Shown: piece by piece, positions 29,201 to 44,200 of the stretch
Layout of the letters: every line of letters starts with the position of its first letter
Position numbering within the stretch: position 1 is the first letter of the stretch
From: Mytilus californianus
Taxonomy: Eukaryota; Mollusca; Bivalvia; Mytilida; Mytilidae
Reading direction: 5' to 3'
Assembly (NCBI RefSeq): GCF_021869535.1
Contig: NW_026262668.1
Span: 12,074,348-12,138,347, forward strand
DNA: 64,000 nucleotides
The notes under the pieces: generated by a model
What the model was told of the DNA's origin: nothing
Databases searched by the model: none
Seen by the model: the letters and a program-made list of their open reading frames with translations, nothing else
Made by a program: the position numbers and the translations under genes

Positions 29201-32200
29201 GGACAGACGGACAACGGTATACCATAATACTTTCCGTAAAAGGACGTATAAAAATCATTAGAGAAACAGATTCAGCTACTGTATCTCTATATAGTATTTT
29301 TCCACTCTCAACAGTTATATTTTTAATATCAAAAAGCTTGACAAGCTATGTGTTTTAAATTTGAAAATTTTACTGTCTTGAAAGGAAAATAGTGTATTAC
29401 AATCAATGCAGATATAGAATGATATCAATTATATGATTTGAAATCAGTGCCATCATTTTTAAGTTTTCCTTTCCTTGAATAGAAGGTCCCTAAGCTATGT
29501 AGCCTTAAAACCATAAATGATCAGGCGATATTAATTCAGTAATAACAATCAGCAGCCATTTTACCTGGACAATTCTCTGTACATTATGCATCAGAACAGA
29601 GGCCTCCATGTTAGGTTGGGTGGACTGTAAACTCAGCTGACCATTTTGTTGGTTTTGCATACTCTCTACCTGGAAATATATAAATGTATTAAGGACATAT
29701 TCAAAATAGGGGCTATAAAGAGACTGTGTCGATCACCTTGGTCTATGTGCATTTTCAACAAAGGACACTCTCCAACATTGTAGACCAGAATAGAATTCAT
29801 GACAAAAATCTCTGTATTGTTGATCTTACCTTGCTGATCATTTAGTCTGTTTGGTTTCTATCTTCTTTAGTTTTGGCTCAAAACACAAAATAGGGTAAAT
29901 AGATATAAGAGGTTGTGGTATGAGTGCCAATGAAACAACTCTCCATCCAAGTCACAATGTGTAAAAGTAAACCATTATAGGTCAAAGTACGGCCTTCAAC
30001 ACGGAGCCTTGGCTCACACCGAACAGCAAGCTATAAAGGGCCCCAAAAATGACTAGTGTAAAACCATTCAAACAGGAAAACCAACAGTCTTATCTATATA
30101 AAAAATAAGAAACGAGAAACACTTATGAACCACATCAACAAACGACAACCACTGAACATCAGGTTCCTGACTTAGGACAGGTGCAAACAAATGCAAATAA
30201 ATGGGGAATGTGTCCATGGGACACAGATGATGCCCCCGCTTGCATATCATATTAAGTTATAAAGGGACATAACTGAAGAACAGTAAAAGTCACGCTACCC
30301 AAATTTGTATTTAATCTGAGTTTTGTGGTAATAAGCATTGTGTATAGTTTCATAACATTTGGTTGAGGCAAACTTCAGTTAGAGAACTGAAACAAAAAAT
30401 TCAGCAATTTTTCAATTTGTACAGGGGCATAACTCTAGAACAGTAAAAGTGACACCTCCAAATTTAAACTTGATTTGTATTTTGTGGTTATAAGCATTGT
30501 GTATCAGTTTCATAACATTTGGTTGAGGCAAACTTAAGTACGAGAACGGAAACTAAAAATTCAGCAATTTTTCCATTTGTTAAGGGGCATAACTCTAGAA
30601 CGATTAAAGTGCCACAACCAAAATTCTGCGTTCTGTAGTAATAAGCATTGTGTATAAGTTTCATAACATTTGGGTCAGGTAAACTAAAGTTATAGAACGG
30701 AAATAAAAAAATCAGCAATTTTTCCATTTGTAAAGAGACATAACTCTAGAATGAATCCTATTATAATTATGTATTTTGTATGATGATATATTTGTAATGA
30801 TGACGAATAAATATGTTTAAACTAGAACAGTTAAAGTGACACCAACAAAATTCAAATTTGATCTGTGTTTTGTGGTAATAAGCATTGTGTTTAAGTTTCA
30901 TAACATTTGGTTGAGGTAAACTAAAGCTAAAGAACAGAAACCAACTTTGGGACGTACAGACGGACATGCGTGCAGATGGACAAGGGTAAAACTTAATGCC
31001 CCCTCCAATACGGCGGGGGCACAAAAAATTCTCATTTAAGGGCAATCACTCCTATGAAGAGTGACAGTCTACTAACTATATCGACAAAATTTATCTTGTT
31101 AGTAGATCTTGCCTTGCTGATCATTTTTGTGATTTAAAGTATCTATGTATCTATTATAATTTTTATCATATAAGGCAAAACGCCAACAAAATTTGTAAAG
31201 ATCGTCATTAAAGGGCAATAACTCTATTAAGGAGTCGACTGACAATTTCGATAAGGCAGACTTATTTGTAGAACTTGTCTTGCTGGTCATTTTTGTATTT
31301 TAAAGTTTCTATCTATTATAGTTTCAAGATGTATAAGAAGTCGACTGACAGTTTTAAAGTATATGAGCAATTGGTAGAGCTTAACATTCTGAACATTTCT
31401 GCTCTTGTCAGATTTTCTCTATTTTTAAAGGTTTTCAAATTAATAGACAAAACTTGAATTTTACCCCTATGTTCTATTTTTAGCCATGTTGGCCATCTTG
31501 GTAAGCAGAGGGGGACATCGGACACATTTTTAAAACTAGATACCCCAATGATAATTGTGGCCTAGTTTGGTTAAATCTGGCCCAGTAATTTCAGAGGAGT
31601 AGATTTTTATTTACGATGAGGATAACGACAGACGACGGACGCCAAGTGATGAGAAAAGCTCACTTGGCCCTTTCGTCAAGCTGAAAAGAGATGTTTTTGT
31701 AGGTTTTAAGAGGTTATTTCAAGGTAATGTAATCTTATAATATTATCTTCTAGAATTTATATCTCTCTTCCATTACAGAAACATGGTATTGGAATACTGT
31801 GGATTCATTTATTTTTGTGGGTACCAATTTTCATGATTTAAGGAAAAATTGTATTTCCGTGGATATTTGATTATGTGGTTTTGCCAAAATCTGCATGCAA
31901 GACTATAGAAAATTTGTACTTACTTGAACATTTAAATTCGTTGTTCACCTGTTCCCATGAAACCCACAAAAATTTGTATCCAACAAATAATAATTAGTCA
32001 ACAGTATGTACTAATTAACACAGCATAACAGTATAACTTGTGCTTTGTTTCTTTGTCAGAGCATGAAGTATATTTATTTTCTATTTAAATATTTGATTAA
32101 TGTTTACTGAAATGACTCTAAAATGCAGTCTCTAAAACAAAAGTTGATACCTTTTCCAATATTCTGTCTACTTTATCAGAAACTTTGCCCATACTAATTC

Positions 32201-35200
32201 TTAACTCTGTCGTCTGCTGTCGGTTCTCTGTTAACACAGGCAAAATCTGAGTGTCAGGTGGAGCTATAAAACATATGATAATTTTATACTGAGACATTTT
32301 TGCACAGAGAGACCATTTGTAAAAAAATACTAGTAAGTTGTTTAATAGCCTTATATATTTGTATTTCTAAGTTACCAGCAATATTTATATAGAAATTTAT
32401 ATTTTTTTAAATTTTTTAATTTAATTCATAAATAAGAGGCATTTGGTAACATCATATCCAGAAAGTGAACTCGTTGATTATTTTACACTGTGCATCGGGA
32501 AATGTAAAGCTTTATATATATTGGCTTTACTAAAAGAACTATTCTAAATTTCAGTTCAAACATTTTGTATAAATAAGAAGATGTGGTATGAGAATAAACA
32601 TAGATTTTTAATAACATAGTTTATGGGGAATCAACAACACTGAAAGGTGATAAAAATAAATAACAAATAGCTAAATAATTGATAAATTGCTGGTCTAGGT
32701 AGTCCTCAAAAGGGAAGATGATCAACTTGGACCACATAATATTTTGGTAATTTAGGGTTGTATATTATCGTCAATAAAAGCGAGTATGTATAAGTAATTT
32801 GACACATCTCTGTATCCGTGTCATTTCTTGTTGTATGTATACTCTGGGACATAATATATTTACAGGACTAGACACTAGACAATCGTACCAACTACCTTGT
32901 CGGGTCAGTTCTAATTACTGATATGACAAGGAAACGGAGATGTGTCAAATTACTTATACGTACTCGCTTTTATTGACGATAATATACAGCCCTAAATTAC
33001 CAAAATTAATATATGGTCCAAGTTGATCATCTTCCCTTTTGAGGACTACCTATACCAGCAAATTATCAATTATTTAGCTATTTGTTCTTTACCCCATAAA
33101 CTATGTTATTAAAAATCAATGTTTAAGTCAGATCTAATCCTAATCATATTCACACCTGACATTTTTTTACAAAGCAACATATGGTCTCTCGTGGCCAACA
33201 GCAAGTCTTATTATTTATAACATAAATAACATTGTTAAAACTTTCCTCTGCACCTGAACACATTATAATCTTTTGTAAATATTCTGATGACTATGAAATA
33301 TAAATCTATTACAGTTATTACACAGTCTGTTACAATGTGATACAAATCTCTTTGATTTTGACTGGAAAGAATGCAGCTATTGCATAAAACAACCCTCTTT
33401 AAGAGAAAGAGTGTTTAAAATAAACTGATGAACTAATTGGGAGTTACGAAATCTAAAGGATTATCAAGCTTTGGTACTGACTGCTTTATGAACTAATTGG
33501 GAGTTAGGAAATCTAAAGGATTATCAAGCTTTGGTACTGAGTGCCTCATGAACTAATCGGGAGTTAGAAAATCTAAAGGATTATCAAGCTTTGGTACTGA
33601 GTGCTTTATGAATTAATCGGGAGTTAGGAAATCTAAAGGATTATCAAGCCTTGGTACTGATTGCTTTATGAATTAATCGGGAGTTAGGAAATCTAAAGGA
33701 TTATCAAGCTTTGGTACTGAATGCTTTATGAATTAATCGGGAGTTAGGAAATCTAAAGGATTATCAAGCCTTGGTACTGAGTGCTTTATGAACTAATTGG
33801 TAGTTAGGAAATCTAAAGGATTATCAAGCTTTGGTACTGAGTGCTTTATGAACTAATTGGTAGTTAGGAAATCTAAAGGATTATCAAGATTTAGAACTGA
33901 GCGCTTTTATGAACTAGGAAAAAGGCAAAAATTGGACATTTTGAACATAAGGAAAGTAACAAGATGTTCTGGAATGCAAGCTTGGAATCATTACATTGAT
34001 ATGAATTGGAAAATAGCACAACAATCTGAAGCAGTTTATAATTTTCAATAGCTTACATTGAAACCTAATCTAAGATGGCTGGTGAGGGAAGATATCTATT
34101 AGGGTCAACTGATAACATCCTAAGGTAATATCAACTTAAAATTTTCTTTCAGGGATATTTTGACAAATACATTGTGTTTTTCCCCATTTTGATGCAGCAT
34201 TACCACTCTATCTTATTTAGATTGAACGGTCAATCAATAAACAAAATAGATACATTCTATCAAATCTGATGAGCTGACATAGGATTACTTTTTTCAACAA
34301 ATCTGATCTTTTGATTGTTAGATTTGATTGGGTTGTATGTATACTCTGGGACATAATATATTGATGGGACTTGGCACTAGACCATTGTACCGACTACCTT
34401 GTCGTGTCAGTTCTAATTACCAATATGACACAGAAACGAAGATGTGTCACATTACTTATACATACTTGCTTTAATTGACGATAATTATATTTAAGGCCCT
34501 TCAATTACCAATTCGAAACAGTTTTAAAATAATGAATAAAAATTTTCTTGTATTTCATAACAATAATGTAAAAATATTTAATTAATTCAAAAAAATATAA
34601 ATGAACAAATATACAGAAACTAAAGTTGTTTTTAAAAGAGAAAACTGCAATTATAACTTCCTTTCCTTTTTGTTCTATTTTCTTACTATGAAACAATAAA
34701 AAACGAACTTTCATCTAAAAAGTGCTCAAACATGGGTGTATGCTTTATATTTTCAAAATAAATAATTTCATTAAATATTATTTGTGTTGATTACAAATTG
34801 TTTTCTTAGTAGAAAATTATTATCATAATTATTATACATTTGATTACCTATCAAAGGTACCTGTCTCTTATTTTATTTTTTAGCACTGAATGAATTGTCT
34901 TTTATTTTGTCTGATACAATATTTTCTCTTTGATTTTGCATGTACAGCAAAGAATATTTTTTCTTTGTCTGAATAATGTAAAAAAAGAATCTAATTTATT
35001 CCAAAGTAATAAAATAAACCATAAGACAGACACTAAAAATTATTTTATTAGAGAAAGCAGCAATTGCATTTATCATTTTCTTTTTTTTTCTTTCTTTTAT
35101 ATTTTCCTATTATCAACTGAGACATACAATAAAAAAAAAAAAATTAACTAGAGACTCTACAGAGCCTGTGTCGCTCACCTAGGTATATGTGCATAATCAA

Positions 35201-38200
35201 CTATGGACTCTCTCCAACATTGTAGACAAGAATCAAGTTCATGACAAAAAATTCTTTATTATTGATCTTGTATTGCTGATCATTTTGTCTGTTTAGTTTC
35301 TCTCTATCGTCTTTAGTTTTTGCTCAAAACACAAAAGAAGGTAAAAATAAATGGAGAATGTGTCCCCATGGACACAGATGATGCCCCTGCTTGCATACAA
35401 CATTATAAAGGGACATAACTTAAGAACGATAAAAGTGACGCTACTCAAATTTGTAATTGATCTGAGTTTTAAGGTAATAAGCATTGTGTATAGGTTTCAT
35501 AATGTTCGGTTGGGGCAAACTTAAGTTACAGAACGGAAACGAAAAATTTTGCAGTTTTTACGTTTATAAAGGGGCATAACCCTAGAACAGTCAGAGTGAC
35601 GCTACCAAAATTCAATCTTGATCTGTGTTTTGTGGCAATAAGCATTGTGTATAAGTTTCATAACATTTGGTTGAGGCAAACTTAAGTTAGAGAACTGAAA
35701 CTAAAAATTTTGTAATTTTTCCATTTATAAAGGGGCATAACTCTAGAACAGTTAGAGTGATACTACCAAAATTCAACCTTGATCTGTATTTGGTAGTAAT
35801 TAGCATTGTGTATAGGTTTTATAACATTTGGTTGAGGCAAACTTAAGTTACAGAACGGAAACGAAAAATTTTGTAATTTTTCCATTTATAAAGGGCATAA
35901 CTCTAGAACAGTTAGAGGGACCCTACCAAAATTCAACCTTGATCTGTATTTGGTGGTAATAAGCATTGTGTATAAGTTTCATAACAGTTGGTTGAGGCAA
36001 ACTTAAGTTAGAGAACGGAAACTAAAAAAAAAATTGCAATTTTTCCATTTATAAAGGGGCATAACTCTAGAACGGTTAAAGTGACGTCACCAAAATTCAA
36101 CCTTGATCTGTATTTGGTGGTAATTAGCATTGTGTATAGGTTTTATAACATTTGGTTGAGGCAAACTCAAGTTAGAGACCGGAAACCAATTTTTGGACTA
36201 CGTACATACAGACTGACAAGGGTAAAACTTAATGCCCCGACTTGTTTGTAGATCTTGCCTTGCTGATCATTTTTGTTATTTAAAGTTTCTATTAATTTAT
36301 GATAATTTTTATCATATAAGGAAAATTGTAAAAATCATCATTAAAGGGCAATAACTCCAATAAGGAGTTGTAGGAAAATTTCCTCCATATGGTCTTTAAT
36401 GTAGATCTTGTAAGCAGTCGACTGACGATTTCAACCATGCATACTTATTTGTAGATCTTGTCTTGCTGGTCATTTTTGCAACTTAAAGTTTCTCTGCATC
36501 TACTTTAGTTTTCAAGATAAAAGGCAAAAATGAAAAAAAGTGGTAACATTTGTCATTTAAGGGCAATAACTCCAATAAGAAGTCTCCTGACAGTTTTGAT
36601 GTCAATGAACAATTGGTAGAGCTCAACATTCTGAACAATTTTGAACGTGTTAGAATTTCTCTATTTATAACAGTTTTCAAAATAATAGACAGAACTTGCA
36701 TTTTACATGTTCTATTTTTGACCAAGTTTGGTTAAATTTGGCCCAGTAGTTTCAGAGGAGAATATTTTTGTAAAAAGTTAACAGATGACAATGACAGACA
36801 ATGGACGCCAAGTGATAAGAAAAGCTCACCAGGTGAGCTAAAAACAATAAATCTTAACTTTGTTGCTATATTTTAATTATCTAAAGATTTATTTCCTTAC
36901 AGAATTGTGCCTAAATGCAAAGGGATAATAAATAAAAACAGTGGCAATAAATCTGTGATCATTTCAAAACGCTTTAAATCACTTCACAACCTGAAAATCG
37001 TTCTTTTATGTGTCATTCTAATTAACAAATTATTATGTTTTTGATGATCGTTTAAAATTATTCCGTAAATTTACACATCTTTCACTCCAAATCATCACCA
37101 GTCTCGTAAAATCTCGTTGAGTCCGGTAATTAGATCATATCATAAGGAAAACCCTACAAGATTCTAATGTCATTAGTATAATAGTCCCAGGTATGCTCTA
37201 CATTTCTTTTTATTCACATGATAATAAAAAAATCATCTTTATTTTGTAGAGAACAATCAACTGGAGCAATCAACAAAGCTGCAGATGACAGTATTGAACT
37301 TGGTCCAAGGACAATAAAAGATGACCCAAGTATGGAAGGCACATCATATCACAGAATTAAAACTGCTGTTGGATGCTGTGCATGTACAAAAACTAACAGA
37401 AACAAACTTTGGTTTCAGATTATTCTCTTCAGTTTAGTTTTGCTTTTTGATGTGGCAGATGTGTTTTCTGATTGGTCACTTTTCTGTGATGTCATTAAAA
37501 TCAAAAGAGGCCTAGTTTTTGGTCCTCCTGAAACTAGAATTATTTATGCACTACTTTGTTTTTCAGTTTTAGGAACAATAACATTTTCAGTAGAAATTGT
37601 CAATGTTTGGCTGGAGATTTTCTATCACCAACCAATAATAGACCCTGAATTAGCCTCTTTGTGTACAATCTGGATAGAAGATGTACCACAAATATTTATA
37701 AATATTTTTATTGCTTTGTGTCGAGAGTATGCAATTAGTTATTATCAAGTTGTAAAAGCTGTAGTTATCATTCTTGGAAGTCTAGCACGTGTTTTAATGG
37801 CATTAGTTAGATTTGTTGATCGTCAACAAGACGATGAGACAGAAGATAAACCACCTAAAACTGGACTTAGACATTTGACCTATAGAGTCCTCATTATTCT
37901 TGGTCTACTCCTTCTCTTCTTCTCATCAATTACCTTATGTTTCTTGACATTATTTGAACACACACCCAATGGATATATTAAGTTTGGAACCCCGAAAGGA
38001 CTGTATCACGGAAAATATGACAGTGAAAAGTTTTTCAACAATGTCAGCATATATCTCAATTTACCCATTTTAGAATTTGACAACACAACTGACAATTCTA
38101 ACATAAACTGGATAAGATTAACTTCTATTTACGACATAAAGGAGCGAAACAGTGATACGGTCAAGCTTTCCTATGATAGTTCTACAAAAACTAAATTTGT

Positions 38201-41200
38201 ACTATGGCATTCTGGACTGACAAACCAATCAATTTTAGAAGCAAGAGAATGCTTTCACTTTAATTCTAAAAACAAAACTCTTTTAAAAGGACCTAACGAC
38301 TGTGAAAATTTTCTGAGAAAAGAATCAACAAATTCTGTGATTATCCAGTTTATATTGATTCCAGAGAAAATTCCACAACTTGCTTTTGGTGATATCCATT
38401 ATAATATACGTTTTCGAGATCAAGACGGCTGTCATAACATGACCATACAGGCTGTATCTGACATCAGCCATCGGATCAATGGAGGTTACTATCATCCTGT
38501 TATACATTATTACAGAAGTTACTTCAATGTCTCGGGAACAAATCATTTGGTGTGGGAATCAGCAACAAATCCAAGATTTTATCACCAAAAGACAGACTTG
38601 ATTGATATAACCTCTGTATGGAAAACAGGATTTGCATTCTGTGAAAGTACAGGAAGTTTGGCTCCACATAAAGATTCTTCTATTGGGGTTAATTGCATTT
38701 GAATAAATTACATTTTTTTCTTTTCTTATCATCATCATCCGTGTGTTATATCATTGAAATTCCTTCAACTAAGATTCCATGTCCCTAGTACATTGTACAT
38801 GGAATATATCGTTTTTTGTCTTGTATTAAGGGATAATTATGTTATAATTTTTTGTATAGGGTTTTAAAGGATTGCTCACATTTGATAAAACAGTTCATAT
38901 GAGAATTATTGTTTCATTAGCAGACTTATGCATACATCTTTTATTAACAAATTATTGGTACTTAGATTTATTGTTTTTTTATGTAAAGAATGTGGAATTA
39001 TGATAGAACTAAGAAATCACATTCATAATTGCTGACCTACATTGGTAAATGGGTTATAAGCAAGGCTTCCAAAACGGTCATATATTCCGGACATTTGTAT
39101 AATGTCCGGTAAAAGTCCGGCTGGGCAAAGCATGAAACGGACATCTACTTTTTAGTTTTCAAGGCTTAAGAGACGGTCATTTTAAAAATAATTTCGCGAT
39201 TTTTTTGACCCAACCTTTTGCCTTTAACAGCCACACATTTCCGGTCATAAAAGTGACATGATCATTAAGTACTATCAAAACAACCCCTACTTTAATACCT
39301 TCTCATTTAATCAAGGCTAATTAGTTGTCGAACAGCTGAAATTTACCTGTTCAGGTGACAGGTAAACTATTTTGAACCGGACATTGATCGGTCTATTCAA
39401 AGTTATTTTCTTACATTTCAGCGGTTTGCATCTAATTAATTTAGTTAAAAAGATTTAAATTGATCAGAAATACGTTAACAAATATGATTTGATGAAAAAA
39501 TTAAAAAGGAGAAAATGAAAAATCATAATAACCACGTTGTTTGAACCAGAGACATGTCTCTGTTTGAACTAGTACACGTGTGCGCATGTGCACAGGTGTG
39601 AAATTGAATTGTGAATCCTAATTCCTTCAAAAAATGCTTAAATTGTCATTGATACCTTTATCTCACGTTTATTTCGAATATTTTCTTGAAGAAATAACGT
39701 AGAAAGAGCTACTTACACTCATTCATGCTTTGTAAACGTACACGGAATTTACGTATCCGTCTCTGGTCCATGTTTTACCATTGTCAAGATAACATCCGGT
39801 TTAGATTTAAAAACGAAAGTAAAGTTTTTGACAACGTTATTTTGCACAAATAAAGAGTCTAAGCAGATATAAGTACGCTGATGTTGCACACTTCGAATGA
39901 TGCACTGCCAATTTAACAGTTTATGTCAGAACTTCGAATTTGAATCAAAGAAAGTTTAATATCGTTTTTTTTTTAATGTCAATCATTCGGATGGCCAACT
40001 CGGCAACTGATTACCATAATTGCCTTTTATTTATTTAGTCTTAAGGGATTAAAATCGGGATAATATATAAAATGTCCGGCTGGCTAAAAATAATTTTGGA
40101 AGCCCTGGTTATAAGCTTTGCAACTGAGCTCTAAATAATCACATGTACACATATTTTAATCTATTTACATTGCTAAATTTAAGGGTTTCATATTGGAATG
40201 GTATTGTTTTGCTACAACAGGCAGTAAATGTTTTGTGGGGTAAATATTCAAGAAAGATAACTCTTCATACTCTACACAAAAGATGATAATAGCTTTAAAA
40301 ACTTTTGTTGGTATAAATGTTTATCAGCTGTTGCAACAGAGCTTTAATGCATTGATAACATGTGCATACATGTATATATACACATATATTTTATCTATTT
40401 TCATTACTAACTTTTAACTTTTTTATTCTAGGAATTGTTAGTGTTTGGCTACAACTTTTAATACAAATACACAATTAATTATTTTCTTTTTTTAAGCATT
40501 TAACACTATCTAATCATTATGCAAAGGAATGTGTTTTACAATAACTAAAGGTAAATGTTTACAGTGCAATATGAAATCTCAGCAGCAATATTGGCCTTGG
40601 TTAATATTCTAAATACAGAAAAGGCTGAGTGAGAGATAAATGACCTACTTTTGTCAGCTGACTGTGTATGTAATTGTTCTATAAATTGTTAGATAAAATT
40701 CATTTACTATGTACAAATACATCATACTGTTACACTGAATTATAAAACAGATGAATTACAAATTTTCTGTATAAAAATTTACTTACCATACCTTAAGCTT
40801 GTTACAAAACTATGTACAGTGACTTTCAATTTAAGATATATTAAAAGATCTTTTACTTTGTGTTTGTTTTCTTGTACATTGTATCAACAAAGTTAAATGC
40901 GATATCATTCTTTGATTGGTACATGTACTTACTGTTGATAACAAAAAAAAAAATCAAACTTAGAACAAGGAAAATGTAAAGTTTCTATTGATTTGTAATT
41001 AACAAAGTGATAACAAAAAAATCAAACTTAGAACAAGGAAAATGTAAAGTTTCAATTGATTTGTAATTAACAAAGTGATAACAAAAAAATCAAACTTAGA
41101 ACAAGGAAAATGCAAAGTTTCAATTGATTTGTAATTAACAAAGTGTTAACAAATAAAATCATTTGCTTTCGTTGAGTACCCAATTCCAATTCACTAAAAC

Positions 41201-44200
41201 CATAAAATTTGATATCCAATACATAAATTTTTTTAATTGCATCAAGATATATCGATAACTATGAATCTAATATTCCATGTACCAAAAATTTTTAAGCTTT
41301 GATGCAAAATGATTGATGAGAGTAGTTAGATATTGGATTTATTGACAGTTAGTACTTTGAATGTTAAGATCATCAAGTGACTAGTATCCATGTTAGATAT
41401 TGGATTTATTGACAGTTAGTACTTTGAATGTTAAGATCATCAAGTGACTAGTATCCATGTTAGATATTGGATTTATTGACAGTTAGTACTTTGAATGTTA
41501 AGATCATCAAGTGACTAGTATCCATGTTAGATATTGGATTTATTGATAGTTAGTACTTTGAATGTTAAGATCATCAAGTGACTAGTATCCATGTTAGATA
41601 TTGGATTTATTGACAGTTAGTACTTTGAATGTTAAGATCATCAAGTGACTAGTATCCATGTTAGATATTGGATTTATTGACAGTTAGTACTTTGAATGTT
41701 AAGATCATCAAGTGACTATTATCCATGTTAGATATTGGATTTATTGACAGTTAGTACTTTGAATGTTAAGATCATCAAGTGACTATTATCCATGTTAGAT
41801 ATTGGATTTATTGACAGTTAGTACTTTGAATGTTAAGATCATCAAATGACTAGTATCCATGTTAGATATTGGATTTATTGACAGTTAGTACTTTGAATGT
41901 TAAGATCATCAAGTGACTAGTATCCATGTTAGATATTGGATTTATTGACAGTTAGTACTTTGAATGTTAAGATCATCAAGTGACTAGTATCCATGTTAGA
42001 TATTGGATTTATTGACAGTTAGTACTTTGAATGTTAAGATCATCAAGTGACTAGTATCCATGTTAGATATTGGATTTATTGATAGTTAGTACTTTGAATG
42101 TTAAGATCATCAAGTGACTAGTATCCATGTTAGATATTGGATTTATTGACAGTTAGTACTTTGAATGTTAAGATCATCAAGTGACTAGTATCCATGTTAG
42201 ATATTGGATTTATTGACAGTTAGTACTTTGAATGTTAAGATCATCAAGTGACTATTATCCATGTTAGATATTGGATTTATTGACAGTTAGTACTTTGAAT
42301 GTTAAGATCATCAAATGAGTATTACCTATGTTAGATATTGGATTTATTGACAGCTAGTACTTTGAATGTTAAAGAAAGATAATCTATTAACAGTAATACC
42401 TGGTTGTTGTTGATATTGAGGGTTATATATCGGTGGTTGACCAGCTGGGAACTGACCCATTGTTGTCTGTGGCTGTAAAACACAAGATAATCAGAATCAT
42501 ATAACTGACATATATAACATGCTTTCATTGTTTAATAACAGCTAATTCTAATAAAAAAATTTGATCATTTTTTGCAAATCTATATTTGGATGATTTATTT
42601 TTTGCTTCATGTGTTTAATGCAACCTTATTTGGCAATAACAAAAGATTAATCTTGTTTCAAGCTATGAAAAAAAAAATCTTGAGAAATTCACTCTTTATA
42701 GGCATAGAAAAGCAGACTTTCTAGATTAATACACTATTTACTGTGCAATTCACAGTGTTCAGGTAAACATAATGAAATGACTCTTTCTGCGAATTTCTGT
42801 TTGCGCCTCACTCCCCCATCTAATGCATTTATGATTTTACATATAAAACATCATTGATTGACTTTCCATATATGGGTAAATATATCCACAAGATAATAAT
42901 ATAATCATTGTGTACACATTTGACCAATCATGTTGCTTCATTGTTTCTTTTAAATAAGCAATTCTTAGACAACGGAAGGAAAATCACTTCTGTATCTAAA
43001 ATAAATATAATTCAACAATGAATATAAGAATGACTTTATTATTATTTTTTGATATTATCAACTGACCTGCATTTGAGGCTGTGCAAATCCTTGTTGTTGG
43101 GGCTGATATACTGCCAACTGTTGGGCTACTGGTAAATCTAAGATTAAATTATAAATCATCAAAGAGAAATATAAAACACAGATTTGTTAAAGTCTAATAT
43201 AAACTTTGGAATGAGAAATTGAAAAATCTGACAGATCAGAACATACAAAAAAAGTAAAAGGGAGCTTACTTTTACTCATTCCAAAACAGCTTTTAGTAAA
43301 TTGATCCAAGCATACTTAAGTTAGTGATTAACATGAAATAAATTTCCATAAATCTGACAGTAAAAGTTTCATAATTCTGGAAAGACAAAATTGAACGTTA
43401 GCTTTCTTACACCAATTCAAAAAGTTCATAACAGTTTCCAGGAATTTTTTGGAAACATTTTCTAGTTTTTGTATGACATGGGGATGGCCAAATCGACAGA
43501 GAAACAAAAGTAAACCATAAAATGTTCAGTCTTTGACAAGCATATAAAAATCCTCTCCACAATTTGAGGTATGTAGACAGTTGGTTTACAAAATCACTTT
43601 TTGGATGGATCAATAATTCAAACAAAACAATCATCACAATAACTACACTTTGGATAACTAACCAGTAAGTTCTGAGGAGGAAATGGAAAATAAAATAAAA
43701 ATAGCACAATTTGAAATAATTTCCTTTTCAATTCACCATAATTGACAAAAAAAAAGAACAAGTCAAAATCAGTAGTATTTTCCAATGAGTTTTTCCTACA
43801 TTACTACTGTCAGAACTAAAAGGTTTTATAAAAGGACTAATTATTTCCACTTACTCTGAACAAATGCCGGTTGGGACATCCCTGGTTGCTGTTGTTGTAT
43901 ATATTGTTGCGGTATCGTCTGTACCATGGGCTGTGTTGGATGAGGGTGGACAGGTTTTGGTTTTGTAAACTTTGGTTTGGTGGAATGGTGTTGTGGTGGA
44001 CTTTCTGCTATGGGCTGTGGTGATTGAGGTTCCTGAAATAAATATTTAGTTCCTTTTTCAACTTAAAAAAAATCAGACCTTATTACTTGACTCTGGTTTT
44101 GTAACTGTCTTCCTGTGGAAGTATTTCATTTGTGAATATAAAAATTCATTCTATCTGTGACCTATAATTGCTAATATCCACAACATTTGAAGTCTAGTGG

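Noticed and set aside
33857-34051. 64-codon frame starting in the 60-bp array
   Set aside because: Begins inside the minisatellite and has no recognisable domain.
43407-43709. 100-codon minus-strand frame between exons 12 and 13
   Set aside because: Would interrupt the phase-consistent splice of exon 12 to 13 and resembles nothing in FKBP15.
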